Positions 17,400 through 26,926 of a stretch of DNA of 64,000 nucleotides are shown here, in pieces. This stretch comes from Campylobacter concisus (lineage in GTDB: Bacteria; Campylobacterota; Campylobacteria; Campylobacterales; Campylobacteraceae). The first letter of the stretch is position 1; each line of letters opens with the position of its first letter. Below the pieces are notes generated by a model, which searched no databases, was not told where the DNA came from, and was given only the letters and a program-made list of their open reading frames with translations. A program made the translations under genes and the position numbers. The stretch is taken from positions 124,001 through 188,000 of the forward strand of contig NZ_NDYP01000003.1 in assembly GCF_002165775.1 (NCBI RefSeq), read 5' to 3'.

Positions 17400-17408
17400 A
17401 TTTTGCTA
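17391..17408 (+). promoter_or_regulatory. Sigma-54-type promoter before flgP, overlapping the gyrA stop
   Basis: The sequence TTGGAATAAATTTTGCTA has GG at 17393-17394 and GC at 17405-17406 with exactly ten bases between. It contains the TTGGAA and TTGC halves of the Campylobacter RpoN consensus. The predicted start of transcription is about 26 bases before the flgP ATG. Confidence 0.6.
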
Positions 17409-17443
17409 TTAGATTTTAAATAAAAGCATAAAAAAGGTTGTTT

Positions 17444-17944
17444 ATGAAGGTTAAAATTTTATCTTTTGTTTTGATGATTGCTATTTTTGACGGTTGCTCA
17501 TTTAACGGCTTTATGGGCGAGCCAACTAGCACATCAAACCGTAATGTAGTCATCCAAAAGGTCGATAAAGACGATCTTAGAGAGGTGATGAAAAAAGAGA
17601 AGATGATATATGATAGCGCTCCAAGAGAGACCACTTTTAGAGCCACAGGCGAGGGCATAGCTCCGCTAAATTCGCTCTCGTACGCTCAGTCGGTCACTCT
17701 TGCAAAAAGAGCGGCGATGGCTGATGCTTATTCTCAGCTTGCTGGTAAGCTTTATGGCGTAAAGATCAACGCTGAAGACACCGTAAGAGACGCGATGCTA
17801 AATGACTCATCTATCACTTCAAAGGTTCAAGGCCTTGTCAAAAACGCAAGGATCGTGAATGAAAATTTCAAAGATGGGCTTTATAAGGTAAATATGGAGC
17901 TTAAGATAGACGAAGATAAGTGGCGAGAAGTCTTTTCTTACTAA
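17444..17944 (+). CDS. flgP: Flagellar motility lipoprotein FlgP (LPP20 family)
   Basis: The ATG at 17444 follows AAGG by six bases; a TTG at 17438 is in frame but lacks a site. Residues 1-18 form a lipoprotein signal ending IFDGC18, a slightly atypical lipobox with Asp at -2. The rest (RATGEGIAPLNSLSYAQSV, LAKRAAMADAYSQLAGKLYG, KDGLYKVNMELKIDEDKW) is the LPP20/FlgP fold. In C. jejuni FlgP forms an outer-membrane-associated basal disk needed for motility. Its place between gyrA and flgQ/flgR supports the name. Confidence 0.85.
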   Translation: MKVKILSFVLMIAIFDGCSFNGFMGEPTSTSNRNVVIQKVDKDDLREVMKKEKMIYDSAPRETTFRATGEGIAPLNSLSYAQSVTLAKRAAMADAYSQLAGKLYGVKINAEDTVRDAMLNDSSITSKVQGLVKNARIVNENFKDGLYKVNMELKIDEDKWREVFSY

Positions 17945-18312
17945 CAATACTTTTAAATTTCGCCTTTTGCCTGGAGGAGTTTATCTTCTGGGCGAAGGTT
18001 GATACGAAAAATCAAATAGTTGCCTTTGAAGAAATTTCATTTTCTAAGGCGATGACTCTCTCGCCAAATCCAAAACCAAAATTTCTTTGCCAGATAGATG
18101 CTTTTAAAGATGAAAACACCACAACTCTTGGCTTTTTAAATTTACACAAAGATGAAATTTTTGACTGCTTTGCTTTAAAAAAAGTAATGATAAAAAATGA
18201 GCTAAATATCAAAAATGCACAGATCTCAAATACCTCAAATTTGAAAATTTTGCCAGTTAGATTTATGGTGGAATTTAAGCCAAAATCCGCTATCATCGGC
18301 ACACTTCAATAA
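17920..18312 (+). CDS. flgQ: FlgQ-like secreted motility protein
   Basis: This 130-residue protein starts at a GTG inside flgP (25-base overlap). It has a signal sequence (MARSLFLLTILLNFAFC) and no further membrane segment. Sequence alone does not identify it. Position between flgP and flgR matches C. jejuni flgQ, whose product stabilises FlgP. Residues FLCQIDAFKD and DEIFDCFALKK contain two Cys that could pair in the periplasm. The name rests on gene order. Confidence 0.65.
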   Translation: MARSLFLLTILLNFAFCLEEFIFWAKVDTKNQIVAFEEISFSKAMTLSPNPKPKFLCQIDAFKDENTTTLGFLNLHKDEIFDCFALKKVMIKNELNIKNAQISNTSNLKILPVRFMVEFKPKSAIIGTLQ

Positions 18313-18323
18313 AAAGAGATCAA

Positions 18324-19478
18324 ATGAATATCGTCATAGTAGAAGATGACATCAATATGCGAAAGTCGCTTGAGATCGCACTTGGCGAGTATGAAGAGCT
18401 AAACATCAAAAGCTATAAGAGCGCAGTTGAGGCTCTAAAAAAGCTAAGCGACGACACTGATCTAATCATCACCGACATAAACATGCCAAAGATGGATGGA
18501 CTTGAGTTTATTAAAGAGCTAAACGGCAAATTTGACGTCATCATAATGACAGGAAATGCGACGCTTAATAAGGCGATCGAGAGCGTGAGGCTCGGCGTAA
18601 AAGACTTTTTAACCAAGCCATTTGACGTCTCAACGCTTTACGAGGCGATAAAAAGGGTCGAGCTTCTTAAGCAAAAAACTCCAAAAATCATAAAAAAAAT
18701 AGAAACAAAAAGCGAAAATAACGGCTTTTTAGCCACTTCAAAGGCACTTGAAGCGACGCTAAATATCGCGCTAAAAGCCGCAAGGACTGACGCTTCAATA
18801 ATGCTTAGTGGCGAAAGCGGCGTTGGTAAGGAGGTCTTTGCTAAATTTATCCATGCAAACTCACCTAGAAAAGATGCGGCATTTATCGCTTTAAATATGG
18901 CTGCGATCCCTGAAAATTTGATAGAAAGTGAGCTTTTTGGCTTTGAAAAGGGCGCCTTTACTGACGCTGCGACTACCAAAAAAGGGCAGTTTGAGCTGGC
19001 AAATGGCGGAACGCTATTTTTAGATGAGATCGGCGAGATGCCTATAAATTTACAACCAAAGCTGCTTCGTGCACTTCAAGAGCGCGAGATAACAAGACTT
19101 GGTGCTACAAAGAGCGAAAAGATAGATGTTCGCATCATCTGCGCTACAAACGCAAACTTAGAGCTTTCGATGAGGGAGGGCAGATTTAGAGAGGATCTTT
19201 TCTACCGCCTAAACACGATCCCGCTTTTCATCCCGCCACTTCGCGAGCGAAAAGACGAAATTTTACCTATCGCGCAGGATACTTTGGAAAAATGTTGCAA
19301 AGAGTATGGCTTTGAGGCTAAAAATTTCTCAAAAGCGGCAAAAGAGGAGCTTTTAAGCTATGACTATCCAGGCAACATAAGAGAGCTCATTTCAGTCGTG
19401 CAAAGAGCGGCGATACTAAGCGAGGGTGATGAAATTTTGCCAAATGATCTATTTTTACAAGCCAGAAGCAAAAAATAG
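18324..19478 (+). CDS. flgR: Sigma-54-dependent flagellar response regulator FlgR, no HTH domain
   Basis: Of 384 residues, 1-115 are a receiver domain with phospho-acceptor Asp51 (LIITDINMPKMDG). Residues 135-375 are an AAA+ sigma-54 activator with Walker A GESGVGKE (163-170), Walker B GGTLFLDEIGEM and arginine-finger region FREDLFYRLN. The sigma-54 contact loop reads GAFTDA (210-215) instead of GAFTGA. The protein ends ten residues after ILPNDLF, so there is no Fis-type helix-turn-helix, as described for H. pylori FlgR. It acts with kinase FlgS to turn on sigma-54 flagellar genes; flgL and flgP here carry such promoters. Confidence 0.93.
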   Translation: MNIVIVEDDINMRKSLEIALGEYEELNIKSYKSAVEALKKLSDDTDLIITDINMPKMDGLEFIKELNGKFDVIIMTGNATLNKAIESVRLGVKDFLTKPFDVSTLYEAIKRVELLKQKTPKIIKKIETKSENNGFLATSKALEATLNIALKAARTDASIMLSGESGVGKEVFAKFIHANSPRKDAAFIALNMAAIPENLIESELFGFEKGAFTDAATTKKGQFELANGGTLFLDEIGEMPINLQPKLLRALQEREITRLGATKSEKIDVRIICATNANLELSMREGRFREDLFYRLNTIPLFIPPLRERKDEILPIAQDTLEKCCKEYGFEAKNFSKAAKEELLSYDYPGNIRELISVVQRAAILSEGDEILPNDLFLQARSKK

Positions 19479-19527
19479 CTATAAATTTAAGTAAAATTAC
19501 GAAAATTAAAAAAGATAAGGAGAGCAG

Positions 19528-20553
19528 ATGAGAAAATTTAACGTAGCTGTAGTTGGTGCTACTGGAGCGGTCGGCGAAGAGCTTTTTAGAGTGATGGAAG
19601 AGGTTGAGTTTCCAGTTGGAGAGCTTTTGCCGCTTGCTAGCGCAAAAAGTGCTGGTAGCGAGATCGAATTTAATGGCAAATATTACAAGGTAAAAGAGCT
19701 AACCGAAAAAGTTTTTAGCGAGCACGAGATTGATATCGCTTTTTTTAGTGCGGGCGGTTCAGTCTCAGAGAAATTTGCCAAATTTGCAGCTGATAGTGGC
19801 GCAGTAGTCATCGATAACACCAGCCATTTTAGGATGGATAAAGATATCCCGCTAGTTGTGCCGGAGTGTAATCCAAGCGACATTGCTATGTGGAAAAACC
19901 GCGGCATTATCGCAAATCCAAACTGCTCAACCATCCAAATGGTGCAAATTTTAAAACCACTAAACGACGCTTTTAGTATCAATAGAGTCGATGTTTCTAC
20001 ATACCAAGCGGCAAGCGGTGCTGGCAAAGAGGGCATGGAAGAGCTTGTTGTTCAGATGCAAAAATTCTTTGAGTTTAAGCTTGATGAGTGCGAGCCAAAG
20101 GTATTTGCGCACCGCCTAGCGCTAAATGTGATCCCACACATCGATGTCTTTTTGGACAATGACTACACAAAAGAAGAGATGAAAATGGTCAATGAAACGC
20201 AAAAAATTCTTCACAAAGATATAGAAGTTAGCGCTACCTGTGTGCGCGTACCAGTACTTAGAAGTCACTCAGAGGCTATCACTATCCACTTTGACAAAGA
20301 TGTAAGTGCGGATGCAGCAAAAGAAATTTTAAGCAAAGCTCCAAGCGTCGTTGTAGTGGATAATCCAGCAAATAAAGAGTATCCGATGCCTATCATTTCA
20401 AGCGATACAAATGAGACTTATGTCGGTAGGATCAGAGTTGATAATTACAGACCTAATGTGCTTCATCTTTGGTGTAGTGCTGATCAGATCCGCGTAGGAG
20501 CTGCTACAAATGCTGTCAGGATCGCACAAAAATGGATCGCGATGCAAGAGTAA
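19528..20553 (+). CDS. asd: Aspartate-semialdehyde dehydrogenase
   Basis: This 341-residue NADP-dependent enzyme reduces beta-aspartyl phosphate for lysine, diaminopimelate, methionine and threonine synthesis. The N-terminal VVGATGAVGEELFRVMEE is the nucleotide-binding loop. IANPNCSTIQMV holds the catalytic Cys, and RVPVLRSHSEAI carries the substrate-binding Arg/His. The start follows AAGGAGAGCAG. It sits after flgR, as in C. jejuni. Confidence 0.96.
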   Translation: MRKFNVAVVGATGAVGEELFRVMEEVEFPVGELLPLASAKSAGSEIEFNGKYYKVKELTEKVFSEHEIDIAFFSAGGSVSEKFAKFAADSGAVVIDNTSHFRMDKDIPLVVPECNPSDIAMWKNRGIIANPNCSTIQMVQILKPLNDAFSINRVDVSTYQAASGAGKEGMEELVVQMQKFFEFKLDECEPKVFAHRLALNVIPHIDVFLDNDYTKEEMKMVNETQKILHKDIEVSATCVRVPVLRSHSEAITIHFDKDVSADAAKEILSKAPSVVVVDNPANKEYPMPIISSDTNETYVGRIRVDNYRPNVLHLWCSADQIRVGAATNAVRIAQKWIAMQE

Positions 20554-20570
20554 ATAAAAAAGGATTTTTA

Positions 20571-21077
20571 TTGCGTAAGATATTTGAAAAAATTTTGCTT
20601 GCTAGCAACAGCTTTACACTTTTTCCAGTAGTTTTTGGACTTTTAGGTGCGATCGTGCTTTTTATCATCGCAAGTTACGACGTCGGCAAGGTACTTTTAG
20701 AGGTTTATAAATATTTCTTTGCTGCGGATTTTCACGTTGAAAATTTCCACTCAGAGGTCGTTGGCGAGATAGTTGGAGCGATCGATCTTTACTTGATGGC
20801 GCTTGTTCTTTATATATTTAGCTTCGGAATTTACGAGCTTTTCATCTCAGAGATCACACAGCTAAAGCAGTCAAAGCAGAGCAAGGTGCTTGAAGTGCAT
20901 TCGCTTGATGAGCTAAAAGACAAGCTTGGCAAAGTGATCGTCATGGTCTTGATCGTAAATTTCTTCCAAAGAGTGCTTCACGCAAACTTCACAACACCGC
21001 TTGAGATGGCTTATCTTGCAGCTTCTATCCTAGCGCTTTGCCTTGGACTTTACTTCCTTCACAAGGGAGATCACTAA
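20571..21077 (+). CDS. YqhA family inner-membrane protein
   Basis: I place the start at TTG 20571, preceded by AAAGGA, giving 168 residues. An ATG at 20532 lies inside asd and has no site. At least three membrane helices are clear (FTLFPVVFGLLGAIVLFIIA, YLMALVLYIFSFGIYELFI, MAYLAASILALCLGLYFL), with a Lys-rich loop between. It matches the YqhA/UPF0114 family, whose function is unknown. It is the last gene of the gyrA-to-yqhA series and is followed by a hairpin. Confidence 0.8.
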   Translation: MRKIFEKILLASNSFTLFPVVFGLLGAIVLFIIASYDVGKVLLEVYKYFFAADFHVENFHSEVVGEIVGAIDLYLMALVLYIFSFGIYELFISEITQLKQSKQSKVLEVHSLDELKDKLGKVIVMVLIVNFFQRVLHANFTTPLEMAYLAASILALCLGLYFLHKGDH

Positions 21078-21106
21078 AATTTTAAGCGTTTTTACGCTTA
21101 AAATTT
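21077..21106 (+). terminator. Hairpin terminator after the YqhA-like gene
   Basis: AAATTTTAAGCGT and ACGCTTAAAATTT form a perfect 13-base-pair stem with loop TTTT. The stem begins at the last base of the stop codon. Confidence 0.65.
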
Positions 21107-21169
21107 CTCCTACATCTTTTCTTTAGCTATTTTTAGGTAATATCCCTTTAAAAATTTAAAGGAAATTTA

Positions 21170-22192
21170 ATGATTTTTATAGACGCTTGTCTTAAAAAAC
21201 CTACCCCTTATACGCCTGTTTGGATGATGCGCCAAGCTGGTAGATATTTGCCAGAGTATATGCGAGTACGCGCGCAAGCAGGAGATTTTTTATCGCTTTG
21301 CAAAGACTACAAAAAGGCTAGCGAAGTCACGCTTCAACCAGTTGAAATCCTAGGCGTTGATGCGGCGATTTTATTTAGCGACATCCTTGTTGTGCCTCTT
21401 GAAATGGGCATGGATCTACGTTTTGAAAAGGGCGAGGGTCCAGTTTTTACAGAGCCTTTGCGTGATAAAGCTGCACTTGACGTGCTAAGTATCGAAAAAT
21501 CGACTAAAAATTTAGCATACGTCTATGACACGATCAAGCTCACAAGAGAAAATTTAGCCAAAGATAAGGCGCTCATTGGCTTTTGCGGCGCACCTTGGAC
21601 GATAGCTACATACATGATCGAGGGTGGTGGCAGTAAAACTTATGCAGTTTGCAAAAAAATGCTCTATCAAAATCCAGAATTTTTACATCAAATTTTAGAA
21701 AAAGTGACGCAAGCTCTCATTTTTTACGTCAAAGAGCAAATAAGAGCAGGCGTAAATGCGGTGCAAATTTTTGACAGCTGGGCGGCTGCGCTTGAAGAGC
21801 AGGCTTATTTTGAGTTTGGATTTAACTACATAAACAAGATAGTTGATAGTGTTAAGGCTGAATTTCCAGAAATTCCGGTCATCGTTTTCCCAAAAGGAAT
21901 AAGTGGCTATTTGGATAAAATTTCAGGCAAATTTGATGTTTTTGGTGTCGACTGGAGCACGCCAATCGAGCTAGCCAAAGAAAAACTTAGCCCAAGATAT
22001 GTCCTTCAAGGAAACATGGAACCAACTAGACTTTATAGCAAAAAGGCGATAGATGAAGGTGTGGATAAAATTTTAAGCACGATGAAAGGCGTGCCACATA
22101 TTTTCAACCTTGGGCATGGAATTTTGCCTGATGTGCCAGTTGAGAATGCAAAATATTTTATAAAACAGGTACAGACAAAAAGTGCAAGGTAA
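21170..22192 (+). CDS. hemE: Uroporphyrinogen decarboxylase
   Basis: This 340-residue enzyme removes four carboxyl groups from uroporphyrinogen III to give coproporphyrinogen III in haem synthesis. The N-terminal signature [20 protein letters not shown] contains the substrate-binding Arg residues. [17 protein letters not shown] holds the catalytic Asp, and [14 protein letters not shown] is the conserved C-terminal loop. The ATG follows AAAGGAAATTTA. It overlaps the next gene by 11 bases. Confidence 0.97.
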   Translation: MIFIDACLKKPTPYTPVWMMRQAGRYLPEYMRVRAQAGDFLSLCKDYKKASEVTLQPVEILGVDAAILFSDILVVPLEMGMDLRFEKGEGPVFTEPLRDKAALDVLSIEKSTKNLAYVYDTIKLTRENLAKDKALIGFCGAPWTIATYMIEGGGSKTYAVCKKMLYQNPEFLHQILEKVTQALIFYVKEQIRAGVNAVQIFDSWAAALEEQAYFEFGFNYINKIVDSVKAEFPEIPVIVFPKGISGYLDKISGKFDVFGVDWSTPIELAKEKLSPRYVLQGNMEPTRLYSKKAIDEGVDKILSTMKGVPHIFNLGHGILPDVPVENAKYFIKQVQTKSAR

Positions 22193-23105
22193 CAAGCCTT
22201 GCATCGTCTTTGGACCGATAAATTCTCGCCGTTTTGGCATGAGCCTAGGCATAGATCTAAGCCCAAAGCAAAAATCATGTAATTTTGACTGTGTTTATTG
22301 TGAGTTAAGTGGCGCGAAGACTGTTGAAACAATAGAAAATCCGCCAAGTGTTGACGAGATCATAAGTGCTTTAAAAGAGGCTTTAAAAACTCATCAAAAT
22401 ATCGACGTCATCACGCTTACAGCAAATGGTGAACCAACTCTTTACCCGTACTTAAAAGAGCTGATAGCAAAAGTAAATGAGCTAAAAGGTAGCGCAAAAA
22501 CACTTATTTTGAGTAATGGCTCAGGCGTGTGTGACCCAAAAATTTGTGAAGCCTTGCAAGGGTTTGATATAGTGAAATTTAGCCTTGATAGCGCGATGCA
22601 AAGCACTTTTAAAAAGATAGACCGCAATAAAAGTGGTATAGAAGTAAATGAACTTATAAAAGCAATGGCTAAATTTTGCAAGGAATTTAAAGGCGAACTT
22701 GTGCTTGAAATTTTGGTTGTGGCTGGATTTAACGACAAAGAAGAGGAATTTATAGCTCTAAATGCAGCGATAAATGAGATAGCTCCGCACCGAGTGGATA
22801 TTGGCACGATAGATCGCCCACCAGCTTATAATGTAAAGGGTGTAGACGCCAAAAAACTAGAGGAGCTAGCCAAGCAGATAAGTGGCGTACCGGTTAATAT
22901 AGCTAAAGCTCACAAAATAGAGCAAAAGTATAACTTTAGTGAAGATGAAATTCTAGAAATGCTAAGGCGTCGTCCGCAAACTATTGCAAATGTTGAAGAA
23001 AATTTCTCAGAGTACTCAAAGCAAATTTTAAACAAGCTCTTGCAACAAGATGTGGTTTATCTAGCCGATGTTGCTGGAGTAAAATTTTATAAACTAAGAG
23101 CATAA
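22182..23105 (+). CDS. Radical SAM protein (wybutosine/MoaA-like iron-sulfur oxidoreductase group)
   Basis: This 307-residue protein starts at a GTG inside hemE. CNFDCVYC is the CxxxCxxC iron-sulfur and S-adenosylmethionine motif, and [14 protein letters not shown] matches the GE motif that binds the methionine amino group. [11 protein letters not shown] is a family segment, and the last 70 residues look like a small winged-helix tail ([15 protein letters not shown]). Reaction and substrate are not known to me. In C. jejuni a radical SAM gene also follows hemE, as I recall. Confidence 0.85.
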   Translation: MQGNKPCIVFGPINSRRFGMSLGIDLSPKQKSCNFDCVYCELSGAKTVETIENPPSVDEIISALKEALKTHQNIDVITLTANGEPTLYPYLKELIAKVNELKGSAKTLILSNGSGVCDPKICEALQGFDIVKFSLDSAMQSTFKKIDRNKSGIEVNELIKAMAKFCKEFKGELVLEILVVAGFNDKEEEFIALNAAINEIAPHRVDIGTIDRPPAYNVKGVDAKKLEELAKQISGVPVNIAKAHKIEQKYNFSEDEILEMLRRRPQTIANVEENFSEYSKQILNKLLQQDVVYLADVAGVKFYKLRA

Positions 23106-23930
23106 ATGAAAAGAATCCTTACAATACAAGACATCTCGTGCGTTGGCAAATGCTCCCTTACTGTCGCACTTCCCATAATCAGCGCTCAAGGTATTGAGGC
23201 GTGCATATTGCCTACTGCGCTACTTTCGACTCATACTGGCTTTAAAAATTTCACATTTTGTGATCTGACTGATGAATTTGATGCAATAACACGAGTATGG
23301 CACAAAGAAAATATCGCATTTGATGGAATTTATACCGGATTTTTAGGTAGCTTTAGTCAGCTTGAGCTGATAGAGAAAATTTTTAATGAGTTTAATGACT
23401 CTACTTCACTAATACTTGTAGATCCTTGCATGGGTGACAATGGCAAGCTCTATCACGGATTTGATGAAAAATTTGTTATGAAAATGCGTGAACTTTGCAC
23501 AAAGGCTCACGTCATCACGCCAAACATAACTGAAGCAAGCTTTATGTGTGGGATGCCGTTTTTAGGCAGTGACTATACGCAAGATTATATTTTAGAGTTG
23601 CTTGAAGGTTTGGCTAGCTTTGGAGCTAGAAAGATTGTGCTAAAGGGCATTAGATACAAGCAAAATGAATGTGGCATCATAGCTTACGATGCAAAGACAA
23701 AAGAGAAAGTGGAGTATTTTCACGAATTTTTGCCATTTCACACGAGTGGGACTGGAGATATATTTGCTTCTGTGCTTTTTGGTTCACTCATAAATGGCGA
23801 AAGCATGCAAAATTCTATCAAAAAGGCAGCAAAATTTGTGCTTAGTAGTATTAAAGTCACGCTAAAAGATAAGAGCCGCACATGGTATGGTGTGCAGTTT
23901 GAAAAGATGCTTGGCACTCTTGCGAAATAG
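23106..23930 (+). CDS. pdxY: Pyridoxal/pyridoxamine kinase (PfkB/ThiD-like)
   Basis: This 274-residue kinase begins KRILTIQDISCVGKCSLTVA, the signature of the PdxK/PdxY group. TPNITEASFMCG and FHTSGTGDIFASVLFG hold the ATP-binding and catalytic-Asp motifs. It phosphorylates pyridoxal or pyridoxamine in the salvage route to pyridoxal phosphate. The ATG starts 2 bases after the stop of the radical SAM gene, so the two are probably one transcript. The choice between PdxY and PdxK is uncertain. Confidence 0.85.
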   Translation: MKRILTIQDISCVGKCSLTVALPIISAQGIEACILPTALLSTHTGFKNFTFCDLTDEFDAITRVWHKENIAFDGIYTGFLGSFSQLELIEKIFNEFNDSTSLILVDPCMGDNGKLYHGFDEKFVMKMRELCTKAHVITPNITEASFMCGMPFLGSDYTQDYILELLEGLASFGARKIVLKGIRYKQNECGIIAYDAKTKEKVEYFHEFLPFHTSGTGDIFASVLFGSLINGESMQNSIKKAAKFVLSSIKVTLKDKSRTWYGVQFEKMLGTLAK

Positions 23931-23939
23931 GCGGGCAAA

Positions 23940-24299
23940 CTACTTATTTAAAATTTTTAATAACACAACGATATGGCAAAGATTTATATCTTTACTAGCT
24001 GTTAGAAGTGCTATATCACCATGCTCTTTTTCTAGTTTTTTTAGCATTTTAAAGCAAGATTGCGCTTTTTCATTATCAAGCTCAAGCTCAAATTTTTCAC
24101 AAAACTCATCAAATCTAGCTTCTCTATCTTCATGAAACCACTCTCTTAAAGCAGTGCTTGGTGTGATATCTTTTAACCAAAGAAAATTTGAAAATATCTC
24201 TTTTCTTATGCCTCTTGGATAGAGTCTATCAACAAAAGCCGCCTTCATATCCAAACTATCATCTTTGATAAAATCATAAATTCTATAAGCTTTAAACAT
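23940..24299 (-). CDS. DUF488 family protein
   Basis: This 119-residue protein has the DUF488 pattern: FVDRLYPRGIRKE near the start, WLKDITPSTALREWFHEDR in the middle, and IALLTASKDINLCHIVVLLK with the family's conserved Cys-His near the end. Members are small soluble proteins of unknown function. It converges on the pyridoxal kinase gene with a 9-base gap. Confidence 0.85.
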   Translation of the reverse strand: MFKAYRIYDFIKDDSLDMKAAFVDRLYPRGIRKEIFSNFLWLKDITPSTALREWFHEDREARFDEFCEKFELELDNEKAQSCFKMLKKLEKEHGDIALLTASKDINLCHIVVLLKILNK

Positions 24300-24439
24300 G
24301 TTGTGATTGTAGTCCTATAATGTTTATAAATAAAAAAATATTCTTAGTTATCTTATATTTTTTATACTTATTTAATTTACCTTGCGTTTTCTTTAAATTT
24401 AAAATAGAATAATGCAAGAATTTATTTTAAGGAGGTTAA

Positions 24440-24847
24440 ATGAAAATTTCAAATTTGATAGTTTTTTGCACTATCTTAGCTTTATTTTCTGGTTGCATGG
24501 CACCACAATTTACACCAAAGCCATTATCGCCAAACTCAAAAGGTATAGCTATGGTAAATTCTACACCTTATAGTTGCAAAGTTTTAGGCGAGGCAGAAGG
24601 AAGCGATGAGGTAAATGGTAGAATGAACCCAACTATTGAAGGACTTAGACAAGGTGCGATAAATGATCTAAAAAATGAAGCAGTTGAAATAGTAGGACTT
24701 CATAAAAGAGTTGTACTTTATATTATAAAAGAAGAGGCGCTTTGCTACTGGCTTTTTGAAGGTATTAAAACCTGCCCAGATGGAAGCTCGTCTGCACTTG
24801 GTTATAGAGTAAGAGCTCAAATTTTTGATTGCGGCGATAAGAATTAA
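24440..24847 (+). CDS. DUF4156-type lipoprotein
   Basis: This 135-residue protein has a lipoprotein signal ending LALFSGC19. The following region contains MVNSTPYSCKVLGEAEGSD and LRQGAINDLKNEAVEI, typical of the DUF4156/RcsF-like fold in which surface Cys residues pair; four further Cys are present. It is probably anchored in the outer membrane. A very strong Shine-Dalgarno (AAGGAGG at about 24429-24435) precedes the ATG. Function unknown. It stands alone. Confidence 0.75.
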   Translation: MKISNLIVFCTILALFSGCMAPQFTPKPLSPNSKGIAMVNSTPYSCKVLGEAEGSDEVNGRMNPTIEGLRQGAINDLKNEAVEIVGLHKRVVLYIIKEEALCYWLFEGIKTCPDGSSSALGYRVRAQIFDCGDKN

Positions 24848-24942
24848 ACTAGGGCTAGAAAATAGTCCTAAAAAGAATAAATTTAAATTAAAGCTCGTTT
24901 TGATAAAATCCCAACATAAAAATCACTAAAAAGGTTATCATT

Positions 24943-25869
24943 ATGAGAGGCTATAAAATTTTCTCAGGAACAGCTAATATTGAGCTTTCAAAGAAAATTT
25001 CGCAATATCTTTCACTTCCTCTTAGCGAGGCAAGTATAAAAAGATTTAGCGATGGAGAGATCAGCGTGCAAATCGGTGAGAGCGTGCGCGGAAAAGATGT
25101 TTTTGTCATTCAGCCAACATGTGCACCGACAAATACAAATTTAATGGAACTACTTATTTTAACTGACGCTTTAAGACGCAGTAGTGCAAGCTCTATAACA
25201 GCGATCGTGCCGTATTTTGGCTACGCTAGACAAGACAGAAAAGCAGCTCCTAGAGTGCCGATCACTGCAAAACTAGTGGCAAACATGATGCAAACAGCAG
25301 GTATCGATAGAGTCGTTACCATGGATCTTCACGCAGGGCAAATTCAAGGATTTTTTGATATTCCGGTTGATAACCTTTATGGAAGCATCATTTTTAATGA
25401 CTATGTAAGAGCTAAAAATTTACCAAATCCAATCGTTGCAAGTCCTGATGTAGGCGGCGTAGCTCGTGCTAGAGCCTTGGCTAAAAATCTAAATCTTGAC
25501 ATGGTTATCGTAGATAAACGCCGCGAAAAAGCAAATGAAAGCGAAGTGATGAATATAATCGGTGACGTAAATGGTAAAGATGTGATTTTAGTCGATGATA
25601 TGATTGATACCGCTGGTACGATCGTAAAGGCAGCTGAAATTTTTAAAGAGCGTGGTGCAACTAGCGTTATGGCATTTTGTACGCATCCAGTCCTTAGTGG
25701 ACCAGCTTACGATAGGCTAAGACTAGGCTTTTTAGATGAGCTAGTGGTAACAGATACGATCCCTCTAGCTGAGGAGCTTCCTTGTATAAAAGTGCTAAGT
25801 GCAGCTTCTTTATTTGGCGAAGTGATACGCCGTGTATATCACAATGAAAGCGTAAATAGCTTATTTTAA
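24943..25869 (+). CDS. prs: Ribose-phosphate pyrophosphokinase
   Basis: This 308-residue enzyme makes phosphoribosyl pyrophosphate from ribose 5-phosphate and ATP for nucleotides, histidine and tryptophan. [19 protein letters not shown] is the N-terminal signature, [10 protein letters not shown] the ATP-binding flexible region, and [18 protein letters not shown] the PRPP loop. Length is typical. A terminator hairpin lies between it and the converging tilS. Confidence 0.97.
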   Translation: MRGYKIFSGTANIELSKKISQYLSLPLSEASIKRFSDGEISVQIGESVRGKDVFVIQPTCAPTNTNLMELLILTDALRRSSASSITAIVPYFGYARQDRKAAPRVPITAKLVANMMQTAGIDRVVTMDLHAGQIQGFFDIPVDNLYGSIIFNDYVRAKNLPNPIVASPDVGGVARARALAKNLNLDMVIVDKRREKANESEVMNIIGDVNGKDVILVDDMIDTAGTIVKAAEIFKERGATSVMAFCTHPVLSGPAYDRLRLGFLDELVVTDTIPLAEELPCIKVLSAASLFGEVIRRVYHNESVNSLF

Positions 25870-25875
25870 TTAATC

Positions 25876-25911
25876 TTGGCTTTTGTTTTGAGTGTTTCAG
25901 GCAAAAGCCAA
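25876..25911 (+). terminator. Terminator between prs and tilS
   Basis: TTGGCTTTTG (25876-25885) pairs with CAAAAGCCAA (25902-25911). T-rich sequence follows on the plus strand. It may serve both converging genes. Confidence 0.65.
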
Positions 25912-25945
25912 ATCTTCTTTATCTATTGTTTTTAGAATTACTTGA

Positions 25946-26926
25946 TTAAAATTTTAACTCTGATAAATCAAAATTTATAGCAAAAAGATAGCCTCTATTT
26001 ATAGCTGGAATTTTTAAAATTCTAGCCTTCTCCTTAAAAATTTTTGGCATTATGGTTTTACAAAATGGAGTTACTAGAAGGTAAGTATCTGCGTATCCGA
26101 CAGCAATCTTGCCGCTTAGCACCACGCTTGTTTGCTTTGCTAAATTTGCACTTAGCTCATCTTTTTGAGCTTTGCTTAGAAGCACGTTTAGCTCTTTTGC
26201 CGCCATATCGACACCTCGTATCGCATTACTATCATTTTTTATGATAAAAATTTCATCACTTATTTTTGTGATATTTGGCATTAAAATTTGTCTATCGGCT
26301 TCTAAAAACTCAAAGCTCTTTTGTACGCCACTAAAATATCTATCCAAAAATGGCTCACTAAAATTTAGCCTCATGAAGCTTCTTTTAAACTCGCCTTTTA
26401 AATTTGTCTCATCGATAAAATAGTGTAAATTTCTCTCGTCAAGATAGCTTTGAAGCTCTTTTTTGCGTAAATTTAAAAGCGGCCTAACTAGCCAAAAGTA
26501 CTTTCTCTTTTCAAGCTCGCTCATACCAAAGAGCTCTTTTAGTCCAGCACCCTTGCTAAGCTGCATCAAAAACCACTCAAATTTATCGTCAAATTGATGA
26601 GCTAAGATCAAATTTTTGTAGCTAAATTTTTGACAAATCTTGCCAAAAAACTCATATCTTACCTCGCGCGCATTTTTTTCAAAATTTGAATTATCTAAAA
26701 AAACGCTTTTTGTATAAATTTTTTTACCAAATTTATCTGCGAGCTCTTTTGCGCTTTTTATCTCGTTTTTACTTTGCTCTCGAACATTGTAATCAACCAT
26801 CGCTAGATCAAATTTGATCCCAGACTCTTCTAAAATGTAAAAAAGTGCGGTGCTGTCTATGCCGTGCGAGAATGCAAGCAGGTTTGCACCTGAGCTTAGC
26901 TTTTCTCGCACATTTTGGCTTATCAT
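25946..26926 (-). CDS. tilS: tRNA(Ile)-lysidine synthase
   Basis: TilS attaches lysine to C34 of tRNA-Ile(CAU) so that it reads AUA. The 326-residue protein has the N-type ATP pyrophosphatase fold: a P-loop at [32 protein letters not shown], and [20 protein letters not shown]. The P-loop reads SHGIDS rather than the usual SGGxDS. The short C-terminal part agrees with epsilonproteobacterial TilS. It overlaps rimO by 4 bases and is second in a panC-rimO-tilS-ordered minus-strand run. Confidence 0.87.
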   Translation of the reverse strand: MISQNVREKLSSGANLLAFSHGIDSTALFYILEESGIKFDLAMVDYNVREQSKNEIKSAKELADKFGKKIYTKSVFLDNSNFEKNAREVRYEFFGKICQKFSYKNLILAHQFDDKFEWFLMQLSKGAGLKELFGMSELEKRKYFWLVRPLLNLRKKELQSYLDERNLHYFIDETNLKGEFKRSFMRLNFSEPFLDRYFSGVQKSFEFLEADRQILMPNITKISDEIFIIKNDSNAIRGVDMAAKELNVLLSKAQKDELSANLAKQTSVVLSGKIAVGYADTYLLVTPFCKTIMPKIFKEKARILKIPAINRGYLFAINFDLSELKF

